Below are positions 35,401 through 45,144 of a stretch of 64,000 nt of DNA, in pieces. The stretch is from Setomelanomma holmii (Eukaryota; Ascomycota; Dothideomycetes; Pleosporales; Phaeosphaeriaceae), in contig ML978231.1 of the NCBI GenBank assembly GCA_010015745.1, forward strand, positions 70,415 to 134,414. The letters are read 5' to 3'. The notes below the pieces were generated by a model. It ran no database searches, had not been told where the DNA came from, and worked only from the letters and a program-made list of their open reading frames with translations. Position numbers and translations under genes: made by a program. Within the stretch, counting starts at the first letter, position 1; the number at the start of each line of letters is the position of its first letter.

Positions 35401-36965
35401 TTCGCTGACCTTTTCATCACGCGCGTGCAGCTCGTCAGTCTGTTGTTGTTGGACTTCAATCAACTTGGTCTGGAGCTCCTCGAGAGTGTTCCTGGCAGTG
35501 GCCACCTCTTGAGACAGCGTATCTCGCTCGTGCTTCAGAGTGGCGACCTCCTGGGTCAAATCCGCAATCTCGGCGGCCTGCTCCACGAGCTTCTTCTTCT
35601 CGGCGTCCCACTCGCGACCCTGTCTCTCGAGCTCATCGTTGAGGTCGTCTAGCACCTGCTGCAATTCTGCTGCCTTTGTCGCTTCAGCCTGCTTCTCCTC
35701 TTCCAGCTTGAGACTCTGCTCTTCGAGCTGTTTGGTCTCGCGCGCAAACTTTTTGCCCATCTCGTCCACGAGTGTAGAATCACTGCCAAACTTGGATTTG
35801 TCCTTTTCCGCAATGGCAGCTTGTGCTTCGGCCAGTTGTTTCTTCAATTTGGCCTTCTCTGAGTGCAGATTTTCAACCTCCCGATTGAGGTCGCCGAGCT
35901 CTTCCTGCAGCTGTTCGCGCAAGTTCGTCTCTTTGAAGAAGTCCTGCATGATCTGGGCGCTCCTTCGTTTCGTCTCGACATCCATCTCGGCGGGTCCACT
36001 GGGCGCAGTGTCGGGTCGTGGTGTCTCTTCGCCCAATTTCGCAAGCGCAGCCTTGACGGCACCAAACCTGCGCATCTCGACTTCGGCATCGGAGGCGGCT
36101 TTGTCCTTGAACGGCCCTTTGCTGCGGGAAGGGACTTCGACTGGGCTGGATCTATAAGAGTGTGTCAGTATGAAATGGCTGCAGATTTAGCACGAGGCTC
36201 TTACGGATCATCTGAAGCAGTTTCCGGCGCTGGAGGGGCCACTGCAGGGACAGATGGCTTCTTCGCATGGCCAACAGGTGCCTTCGTTGTGGTGCCAGGG
36301 GCCGCTCGCGTAGTCGTCGAGGGTCTCGTCCCGGTCGTTCTCGTGGACGAGGCTAGTGACGCTCGTGGAGTTGCGCGCGACGTCGAGGCGTCGGCAGCTG
36401 GCCGCGTGGTCAGGGGTCGTTTTGCTCCCGCAGTGGTCGAGGGCGCAATCGACCGTCTCGACGCAGTCTTTCCCGGGGAGGACTGCGTAGCTGCACCCGG
36501 CACAACTGGCGCCCTGCGCACTGTGGGCTTCCTGTTTTCGTCCCCTGATGTCACCGACGACAGCTCGGGCTCAGCATCTGATGCAGTGGGTTTGGGGGTC
36601 AATGCAGTCCTCCTGGCGGCTGATCCGGGGGCGGGACGCGTCGGCGGCTTGTTCAGGCTCGATCCGACGGTGCTGGCGCGTGAAGTTGCGCTCGACGTTG
36701 GTTTCGACGCGGTTGCGGTGGAAGCTCGCGCGCTGCTTGTCGCTGCAGCTGGCCGGCGAGCCCCAACAGTCGCAGTCCCGCTGGCTGCAGTCGGCCGACG
36801 TGGCGGGACGGGGTCTTTGCTGGCTGAGCCCGCATTGGAAGCCATCTTGCGGCGGACAGAGGACGTGGGCGTCGTGGGCGCGGGCAGCTTTCTTCGCTGC
36901 GGACTCCCGGTCTGCGCTGTGCTCGAGGCAGCTTCGGCGTCGCTAGCGGGGGTGGGGGCCTCCAT
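32424..36965 (-). CDS. long coiled-coil protein with basic Ser/Thr/Ala/Pro-rich head
   Basis: Exons 36965-36205, 36151-32605 and 32528-32424; 1470 aa. The first 255 residues are low-complexity and basic (RRKLPAPTTPTSSVRRK, RASLASSTRTTGTRPS), like microtubule- or nucleic-acid-binding tails. From about residue 290 to 1370 it is almost unbroken heptad-rich coiled coil, then an acidic run (EEDEDDDDDENAAPG). A block of about 65 residues is duplicated in tandem in the middle (DLQSRHDSLLEDKTAAED and DLQARHDSLLTEKTAAED). The main frame ends soon after a GTGAGT donor; using it and the TTTAG acceptor at 32529 adds 35 conserved-looking residues (QLAAMTETLNQLSELNNDA). A structural or cytoskeletal role is inferred from shape only; no motor or enzyme domain is visible. 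Confidence 0.82.
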
Positions 36966-37805
36966 CTTAAAAGATCTGCTTCAGGGGCGGCCAGCGCATC
37001 GATGGATATGCACTGCAATGTATGTAACGGATTTGACGTGTGATGTGTAGGTGAGAGGTAAATATCTTCTTTCGGCTTTCAACTCCCGTCGCAGCTGCTT
37101 CATGCATCTTACTGGTAACGTGGGGAAGCTCCCGTCTGGCAGGAACAGGGTTTCATAGCTGCGAGACACGCGCCCGTGACAGCGAACGACAACGCATCTC
37201 TCCACCCACGCCCTGGGTCCTCTGACCGCCATTAAGACCGACACACGTTGAGGCCTCCCACGCCTGCTCGACCAACATTGTCTTGCAGCGCTCTTGCCGA
37301 CTATCGATTCCCTTCTCCCTCCTCTTTGTTCCCTACCTGGGTTACTGCTGCGCCGGACGAAGTGGAAGAAACCACAGAGGCCGATCAGCTGCGCCGGTGG
37401 AGGCCGCGACCAAGTAAGCTTTACAGGCTGAAGCAAGAAGTCGCGAAAGAATATGGATTAAAGTGCATGTGGGCTTGGGGAAGCTCGCTTCGGGACGATA
37501 CTCTACCCGTAGGAGTGGTGATCAAGTTTGCAGAAGGTAGTAGTAGGGTGCTGCAGCTCGACTATGACCCAGAGACGGCAGTGTCAACTTACAAGAGACC
37601 GGAAGGAAGCTTATGAATGGCTTCGTATCTGCAGCGGTCAAGAAGATGCGTGGACAAGTGGAACCAGGTACAAGTTGAAGCCATTCAGCTCTGTCCTTAT
37701 CATCGTCTCTTTGCGGTTCTGCAGTCAGCGCGATGCTCTGACTATTTCCGCATTTCCAAAATTTTCATCCAAGTCGTTATCCACCATTCGCGGCCATCAT
37801 CATCT
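36966..37805. other. promoter of the coiled-coil gene; no separate gene supported
   Basis: A plus frame at 37248-37616 (KLYRLKQEVAKEYGLKCMWAWG...) is open but has no ATG before the middle, and I cannot tie it to a gene. The remainder is probably the leader of the minus-strand coiled-coil gene and the 3' region of the RRM gene. Confidence 0.35.
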
Positions 37806-38813
37806 CTAGTTGCGGCTACAATTGCGTTTCTGACAAAACAGACAGTCTCGACAGTGCAAAAGAAGAATACGCTCCGACGTGTCGATAGGTTCCCACGGAG
37901 CGAAGAGGCTTGTTGGAGCGGCTGGCGCAGCTTCCGGGACATTAGACACCTTGGTTGTCTTTCGGTTGTCTTCGATATCGCCAGCATAGCCAGCAAAGTC
38001 GCTCGACGAAGCGGTGGGTGAGTGCGAGTGAATTGCGCCCGGTGTGGCGGTGTTGGACCAACGCTCGTCTGCATCGTCTTCTTCATGCTGTGATGCCTCC
38101 CAGTCACTTGGAGTTGGTGCGCGTGGACCTGCCTTCATCGGGCTAGGCACCGCTTCGTCCAAATGTTCATCGACAACGGCATCAAGCCGCGAACTCTCAG
38201 CAACAAGCCGATCTGCCGCATGCGTCCTACTCAGCCTCCTCGTCTGCTTCGCAACCTGCGCCCAAGTCGTCGCACCACCCACATCCCTCTTCACGGCAGG
38301 CGCAACATCCGGAAACACCGTCTCATACTCCAGCTCCGGACCTGACTGTTGTCCATCCTCGTCCTCATACACCTCCTCCCACTCTTGACCCGCCTCCTCC
38401 CCCCCCACCGCCCCCCTCGGCCTCCCCCTTCCCCTCTCCTCCCTAACATACCTCACACTCCGCATCTTACTATACCCTTCAACCCTCAACACCACATTCT
38501 CCCACCTCATCCCATCCGTCTCCTGCTGCGCGATGCTCGCTGCCGCCTGTGTGCGGAACCCGAGCACAATGGTCGTGATGTCGCTGTGTGGATAGACATT
38601 TTTGACGCGCAGAGGGGAGTACGGCGCGAAGAGGGTGGGGATCGAGCTGGAGATTGAGTTGGGCACGTTTTTGACGAAGATCAGATGCTCGTCGCGGAGG
38701 CCGGCGCGGGTGTCGCGAACGGTATGTGCGTCACGTGGTTGTGGATTTAGGCGGTGGGGGTCGCGTGGGTTGGAGCGTCGCTCGTCGCGTGGTTGTGGGG
38801 GTCGGCGACGCAT
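37806..38813 (-). CDS. RRM-like RNA-binding protein
   Basis: A single open frame of 335 aa from ATG 38813. An Arg/Pro-rich start (MRRRPPQPRDERRSN) is followed by a compact RRM-like fold: EHLIFVKNVP (RNP2-like strand), helix SSSIPTLFAPYSPLRVKNVYP, then TTIVLGFRTQAAASIAQQE (RNP1-like strand and helix) and WENVVLRVEGY. The RNP1 strand lacks the usual aromatic pair, so RNA contact may differ. The remainder is disordered and acidic (WEEVYEDEDGQQSGPELEYE) and ends with a small cysteine cluster (CRDCLFCQKRNC) that may be real or the result of reading past a missed splice. The codons for GREERG/PRGAVGG lie in a C-rich tract near 38390-38450. Confidence 0.65.
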   Translation of the reverse strand: MRRRPPQPRDERRSNPRDPHRLNPQPRDAHTVRDTRAGLRDEHLIFVKNVPNSISSSIPTLFAPYSPLRVKNVYPHSDITTIVLGFRTQAAASIAQQETDGMRWENVVLRVEGYSKMRSVRYVREERGRGRPRGAVGGEEAGQEWEEVYEDEDGQQSGPELEYETVFPDVAPAVKRDVGGATTWAQVAKQTRRLSRTHAADRLVAESSRLDAVVDEHLDEAVPSPMKAGPRAPTPSDWEASQHEEDDADERWSNTATPGAIHSHSPTASSSDFAGYAGDIEDNRKTTKVSNVPEAAPAAPTSLFAPWEPIDTSERILLLHCRDCLFCQKRNCSRN

Positions 38814-39330
38814 TTTCCAAAAGCCTTGGGTTTGCGTGATTGAGGAGCTGGAGTGCCCGCGTTTGGTTGTGATTTCGGGAAGATGAGGTACGGCTCCCGT
38901 GCGGGTACTTGCTTATGAGGGTTCGGAAAGCTGCAGAGGATTTTGTTGGACGAGTCAAAGATTGTAAGGTGAGGTACGCGAGCTCACGTGTCTGTTGAGT
39001 ACCGCGGTGACGCGATGTCCCTTTCACTTGCGCATATATCGCGCTCGGAGCGGCTGTCTTTAGCCATGGCGTTCTGTTACATTGCAGTAAGTCTCGGCGC
39101 GGATGCTCATGGTGGCGAGGAAGCTCTTGTTATATTTCAGGCACGTGACGTATGTATCGTGGTGTTGTGGTCAAGCTTGGAGCAAGGGTGAAGGTGAGCA
39201 TCACGTGCTCGGTGCTTGATCACAGCAATTGCTCTAGCGTCTTGGCGCGGATTGTTCGCAACTGCGACCCGAGCGCCACACCGTAAGCTCTCTACACTAA
39301 CGTCCGCTCCAGAAGTGCGCTTTCGATGAC
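38814..39330. other. divergent promoter region
   Basis: It separates the RRM-like gene (-) from an F-box-like gene (+). No coding signal recognised. Confidence 0.5.
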
Positions 39331-40285
39331 ATGGCTTCCGAGAACTCACAACTTCTGTCTCTCGCAGAGCTTGATGACTGTCATCGCAAGGCGCTTGCGT
39401 GAGTCGCCTCACCAGCCGATGGCCTTTGTACTCAGTAGGTAATCCGATATTCTCAGTCTCAAAGAGTGCATCAATCACATCCGTCTTGTGATGGAGTTCG
39501 ACTCGACCGACAAGGCTGCACTTGAGCAGTGCGATGACCTCCACGAAAGGCTTCTCACTACACAGAAGACCTATTCTCATGGCATCCTCCGGCTTTTCTG
39601 CGACAAGTTCTACAACACGCTTCCGAGAGAGCTCCGCGTCATGGTGTATGATTATATGAACTTCCCCAAGGGGAAAGGACATGGTACCGACAGCTCCCCT
39701 AGTACACAATGCAACATCAATCACTACGGTCGGGACGTCGTGTATGAGTTAACCGAATGCTACTATCGCCATCACGAAGTCTCCGTATACATTTACGACC
39801 CGCCCATCATTCAGAGAGGGTTCGAACAAAATAACATCGGCATCGTCCCTGCTGAAATATCGCGGACTATTTGCATCATGTTGCGCAAACTTCCATCAGT
39901 TTACCAAGCAGGTGGCGAAAAGGCTGCACAATCACAGTGCTTCACACTGCTGCAACAGCTGAAGACGCGCAACAAGAACTTCCAGCTGAAATTCGTGTTG
40001 AATGCATCCATAAGCCATACCATCGAGGGATTCATCGACTCCATCCGCGACTACTTCCTCGTGCTGCACAGTCTTCATCAGAAGGGGGTCAAAGTCTTCA
40101 TAGTCATTGAGTCAAGGCGTTTGGGAAAGCGAAGGAAACTTCCTTCTTTCAACGAGTATACTGACCAGACTCGCTATTCCAAGTGGACCTACACGATGTC
40201 AAGCGATGGGTTCACAGACTTCGAGGCACGAACCAAACAGGTATTTTATGTCGCTCTACAGTTTCATGTGGTCGAACGCCGCTAA
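39331..40285 (+). CDS. F-box-like (LPRELRVMVY) family protein, intact
   Basis: Exons 39331-39398 and 39457-40285; 298 aa. Exon 1 gives MASENSQLLSLAELDDCHRKAL, the intron is GTGAGT...CTCAG, and exon 2 reaches the signature YNTLPRELRVMVYDYMNF. The body has VVYELTECYYRHHEVSVYIY, NIGIVPAEISRTICIML and a helical part with FLVLHSLHQKGVKVFIVIE. It is closest to the frameshifted copy 2.7 kb downstream: both first exons are 68 nt long, the intron sits at the same place, and the two align along their length. A GTATTT after the codon for Gln (TKQ) sits where other copies also have GT, so a terminal intron may replace the last 13 residues. The function is not known; an F-box-like adaptor role is an inference from the signature. 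Confidence 0.75.
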
Positions 40286-42042
40286 CGTTTACAAGCAAGC
40301 TGGTATGATCCGTAAATCTTGATTAGTGGAGCACAGGACCAGTCAAGGAAGGGGTGTAGCTGGAGATGACAGTGATGGGGATCGGCGGCAAGTTAAGGCT
40401 AGGCCATAGAGGCTTGTTTCTATTTGAGCATCGAGGTGATAAATTGTCTAATCCTGATCAATTCAGAAGCATGCTACAGTAGCATGCTATTATTTGCTGC
40501 AACAGATCTGCCTATGTATGCTAAGGATTGATTTTTGTATGCCAAATCTTGTCTTCACTTCACCACGCGACGTTTGCACCAGAAACCCCTTTTCTCGTCC
40601 ACCATCCGAATTTTTCTCAACGACACTAATACACGCCTTTCATTGCTCATCGACTCTACCTTCGCAATTTTTCACAATCGTGACACCGCCGCTACTACAA
40701 GGCGCACGCAATATCATTCACGCAACCTCATCATGGCGCCGCCAGACACAATGTCCTTGCATACACCACCCACATCGCTGTGGGGACTATCACAGGCACG
40801 AAGGTGCTTATGAGCGCCCGCAATCCTCTTGGCTATAGCGCATCTGCTCACCTCGACTACGGCGAACCGGAAGACATTCCAAGGTTGGCAACCGCAACAA
40901 TCGCTGAAGGTTCATCGCATAACACCGGAGTGTGCATCGTCTAACCGTGCTGCTAATATCTATGATCTTTGGTAATACAGCCAAAAGGATAGCAAACAGC
41001 ACTGCCCTCACTACATCTAGTTCGGAAGAGTTTGACGTCAGCTAAGATGTGATGACAAATTCTGACATTAGGGAGAAGTCGCCGTGAATAGCTGACATAG
41101 TGGGTAAAGACAACCAAAACGCATAGGCACAGGTAGGATTACAGTGAGCTGTCATCTACCGCGCTTGTCAAGAAGCGGCAATTCTGGATACTTACCACGA
41201 TCCCAAGACTTGCCACGCGTACTTGTTCATCAAAGGTTGAAACGTGAAGCGACATTGAGGTACATCCCACGGCAGTGAAATTGCTACCAACGGAGTGAAG
41301 TGGCACGAGTGCTAGCAGCGACTCGAGTATGTATGAGAACTATCAGAAGGGCATGTTCGTGCGGGCAATCCTTGTGCATCTGGGGAACATGCAGCACAGG
41401 AAGAGTTCGATTAAGCGCAAGATAGACCGACATACCAGAATATTATCTGGTTAGGCGAAATCTACTTGTGAGCCTATCAGAGGACTTGAAGACAGGAAAA
41501 CTCAACGTTCTACTCTATACATCCACTGTGTTACACGCATCTGCGTTCAATAACGTCAAATTTGCACCTACGAGAGATTAAAGTTAGTCCGCGAGTAAGA
41601 TTCTCATACAGGAAAGGAAAGACTCGCCGAGAAAATTGAATGAGAGCGCAAAATTCGGGTTGTTTTAGCCTTTTAGTATAGCAGAGTTCGTCGCTCAGTC
41701 GAACAACTTATGGGTATGTCCGTATATATTGTGTTTTAAAATATCTCAATGCGTGAAATCACGAGATATCAATAGCCACAAGATTGCCCTAATATGTTTG
41801 AGCGGTGCGACAGCGACTACACCATGTCCACTGAGCTGGCCCAAACATTGTCTAATCAGAAGGGTCACCCCTTTTGGAACTATCGTAGCGAATGAATGGT
41901 TTTGCGTTGGTAACGCGTGGGGGAAAAGGGGGGCAAAGTCATTGGTGCCTTGGCAGGCGCTGGTCGTAACTATAAGGTTACCTTAGTTCTCTCTCACGGA
42001 CTCTCATCACCCAGGCTTACTTCCAAACTCTCAACCAACACC
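40286..42042. other. gene-poor stretch, no gene supported
   Basis: About 1.8 kb between the two closest F-box-like paralogues. Short frames only. The fragment near 40730-40810 has an ATG with little coding behind it. Confidence 0.4.
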
Positions 42043-42928
42043 ATGACTTACACCCACTCGCAGATCGAGATCGTTCGCGAGCTTGACAGATGTCACCGCC
42101 AAGCGCTTGTGCAAGTACACTAATTGAGCACATATACTGCTCTTTTCGGTGGCTAACAAACACGTTGTAGTACGAAAAACAGCATTGAGCGCGTCAAACA
42201 TGACTTCGAGACCTGTCCAACAAACGAAGCTACTCGTAGACAGCTTACAAAGCTCCGGCAGAGGCACTGGGACCTGAGGATGAGCTACGAACAGGGGATC
42301 TTGCGGTTCCTCTGCTACCGAATACTCAACACGCTGCCTCGAGAGTTGCGCGAAATGGTATACGATTACTTCAATGACGCTTGCGCAGAATCACCATGTA
42401 CGAGCGCACCGGCCACACTCTATCACTTCAGAACTTTCGGTTCGGCATTCGTGCACGAGCTGGTTCAGAACTACTACCGCAAGATCAAGTTGGCTGTGTA
42501 TATCAAAGGTTCCATGCACGAAGCACGCCGAATTCCGGGAAGACGGGATCGGCATAGTACCTGTAGACGTTTCACGCAACATCTCCATCACAGTGCGCAT
42601 GCCCCTATCAGATCGCGCACATAGGCATTGCTCGAAGTACCTCAGACGACTCGAGTCTCGCGGACTCGACTTGACGCTCAAATTTGCGATCAGGGCAGAT
42701 CACAAGCACACTATCGGTAATGTTCTCCGCTTCATGAAGGCATACAGTCCGGCGTTGCAATGTCTTCAGGACTCCGGCGTGGCGGTGTACGTGTCCCTGT
42801 GTATTTACAAGAATTCCGGCTTTGCTAGAACTGGTCCTCATGTGTACACATACGAATCTTCACTCTTCTCTCCTGCTGACTTCGAGTCGCAAGCTGAGCA
42901 GGTACGTCTCACTACGCTACAACCATAA
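42043..42928 (+). pseudogene. F-box-like (LPRELREMVY) family member, frameshifted, with GC-AG intron
   Basis: Exon 1 42043-42110 (MTYTHSQIEIVRELDRCHRQAL) has the same 68-nt length as in the intact paralogue. The intron begins GCAAGT, not GT, and ends TTGTAG at 42170. Exon 2 from 42171 gives FLCYRILNTLPRELREMVYDYF and FVHELVQNYYRKIKLAVYI. Between about 42516 and 42545 the reading must shift by one base: after it comes EDGIGIVPVDVSRNISITV, matching NIGIVPAEISRTICIML of the intact copy, and the frame continues to 42928. The GC donor and the shift are both unusual. Either the gene is newly dead or a base is wrong in the assembly. Confidence 0.7.
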
Positions 42929-43604
42929 TGCTGTAGAACGTTTAACGAGACCTAGCATGCCGCCTCCGTTCGCCATCGTGCCGACTCCTAGGGCAGTCGG
43001 TCGAGTCAGGTCATAGAAGAATTGAAGATTCCAGGAGCGGCATTCAAATAAGCACAGCACGAGATTGACTTCCAAGGCTTTCGCATGAAAGGACGTTCCG
43101 TGAGAACTGACTGCTCTGGACCCTTCTATGAGCCGTTAACATTACGGGTCCCTCGCCGTAAGCACAACGCGAGCCGCGCATGGATGGAGCTGACTCGAAG
43201 CAGATCAGGTTCAACGTCGGTTTTCGCATGCAGTGTCGCGCTATCTGGAAGCTCGGTCCAATTGCACCCGAGATAATTTTGGCGATGCGCGAGATCTGCG
43301 GGCGGCTCGGGCACGATGAACCCATCCGATTGGAGCGAGATTCTTGAGTAAATATGGGGAAAACGGTCTCCGCAACATTGTCATCGGACGTGGCTTTTTC
43401 TTAGTGTTCACAGACTTGCGCTACGATCAGAAGGAGTGCAGCGACCGTTTCCGAATGCGAGTCCCAGATTAGTACAGGTACTGCTCTCTCGGCTGTTTAT
43501 GTCTGTCGCCGAAAGGCCGCTCGTGAAGTGATATAAGGTCAAGAACTTATCATGTACTGACATGAACAGACCACGTCGGTGTAGCCATCAAATCACAGTT
43601 CAAG
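42929..43604. other. intergenic with possible gene remnants
   Basis: On the plus strand, fragments such as QIRFNVGFRMQCRAIWKLG (from 43180) and GFFLVFTDLRYDQKECSDRF (ending about 43471) look coding-like, but lie in different frames with stops between them. I cannot assign a family. The last 150 bases are the GH28 promoter. Confidence 0.3.
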
Positions 43605-44986
43605 ATGTTGCTGAAAGCTCTTGTGGCGGCGCTATATGTGTTTGAGGTAGCCGCAAACCTAACACAAGGCAGGAAGACGTGCACTATAAAGGCTAATGGT
43701 TCCAACCTCACAGACGATGCGCCCGCAATACGCGCAGCTTTCAAGGAATGTGGGAACCACGGCAAGATTGTCTTCACCCCGACAACCTACTTCGTCAACA
43801 CTGAGTTGGACATCAGAGGTCTCGAAGACGTAGACATCGATATACAGGGCGAGCTTCTAGTATGTTGAAGATGATGAACTGCGCGAACAGCCGCTGACGC
43901 GCTTCACAGTGGAGTACTGACATTCAATACTGGCTCAATGCATCTCTTCCGGTTGGGTATCAGAATCAGTCCACAGCATTCATCTTCGGCGGCAACAATG
44001 TCCGCATCAATGGCCACGGCGCCGGGGCCTTCAATGGCAATGGCGACTACTGGTATCAATGGATCAAGAAGCAGAGCAACACATCCAACTATCCAGGTCG
44101 TCCTCACCAAATTACCTTCAATGGTCTTACCAACTCAGTGGTCAAAGGGCTGCGATTCCTACGAAGTCAAATGTGGACAATGTCCATCATAAACAGCTAC
44201 GACAGCAACTTTGAGGATATCTTCATCAACAATACCGGAAATGTAGTACAAAGCTGTAAGTCTTCCACCCTCACCCTTCCCTCTCCCAGATCTGGCCGCC
44301 AACAACAGCCAGCAAACACCGACGGAGTCGACACCTTCTATTCCTCCAACCTCCTCTTCAGCAACTGGAACGTCTACAATGGTGACGACTCCTTCTCCTG
44401 CAAAGCAAACAGCACAAACATCACCATCCGGGACTCCCACTTCTACAACGGTCTCGGCATCGCCATCGGCTCGATCGGTCAGTACAACGACAAATTCGAA
44501 ACCGTTGAGAACATTCGTGCGGAAAATGTCGCGTTTACAAACACCTTACATGCGTTTTACGTCAAGATCTGGACAGATGATCAGAACGGATACCCACCAA
44601 ATGGCGGCGGCGGTGGTCTAGGACACGCATCTAATATGGTAATGAAGAATCTGACAGTTTCTGGTATGCGCGGCGCAACATTCTCCATCTCCCAATGTAC
44701 ACGATTCAGCGGTGCGCCCGGCGAGGGAAACTGCACGAACAGCCAGTTCCAGATTCGCGACGTTGAGATTGTTGGCTTGAAGGGAACGACCAAGGATCGC
44801 AGAGTAGCGAGTCTGCAGTGCAGTGGTGTTGCGCCGTGCACGGATATTGCATTGGAGGACATCGATTTGAAGTTTTCGAATGGGTCGAGCGCAGAGATTT
44901 ATCTTTGTGGGCATGTAGTTGATGCGAAGGGGTGGAATTGTACGGGGGCGGTTTGTGTGGGTGGGAGTGCAACGGGGGGATGTTGA
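43605..44986 (+). CDS. GH28 pectin hydrolase, exo-polygalacturonase-like, secreted
   Basis: Exons 43605-43859, 43910-44255 and 44313-44986; 424 aa. A signal peptide (MLLKALVAALYVFEVAAN) is followed by the start of a right-handed beta-helix. Catalytic-region motifs are NTDGVDTF (NTD) and NGDDSFS (paired Asp). The usual GHG motif is replaced by YNGLGIAIGS and the usual RIK by HAFYVKIWT; this pattern is what I recall of fungal exo-acting galacturonidase-type GH28 proteins rather than endo-polygalacturonases. The second splice uses the CCAG at 44312, because only this acceptor keeps frame and gives QSSNTDGVDTF. Several Asn-X-Ser/Thr sites suggest glycosylation. It acts on pectin outside the cell, alongside the GH43 arabinanase and the decayed GH3 next door. 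Confidence 0.87.
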
Positions 44987-45144
44987 GATTGAGGGAAATG
45001 AACTAGTGAAAGGAAGACATCACGCTGAGTGCTAGAGTGTCACACCGGATATGAGTCATTGATTCGATGTCGCCGTCGATATTGTAGCTTGTGGCCTGCC
45101 CGGCTAGTCATTGTCGGTGTTTTGAGCTACTTCAGTGGCTGCAG

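Noticed and set aside
35863..37050. 395-codon plus-strand frame rich in Val/Ala/Gly
   Set aside because: Antisense shadow of the GC-rich first exon of the coiled-coil gene; low-complexity composition without domains.
37248..37616. 122-codon plus-strand frame (KLYRLKQEVAKEYGLKCMWAWG)
   Set aside because: No ATG before its middle, no family recognised, and it overlaps the likely leader of the coiled-coil gene; a GTAAGC inside could be a donor but no partner exon was found.
38390..38450. C-rich tract as a microsatellite or regulatory site
   Set aside because: It lies within the RRM-like coding frame and reads as Gly/Arg/Glu codons on the minus strand; nothing more is needed.
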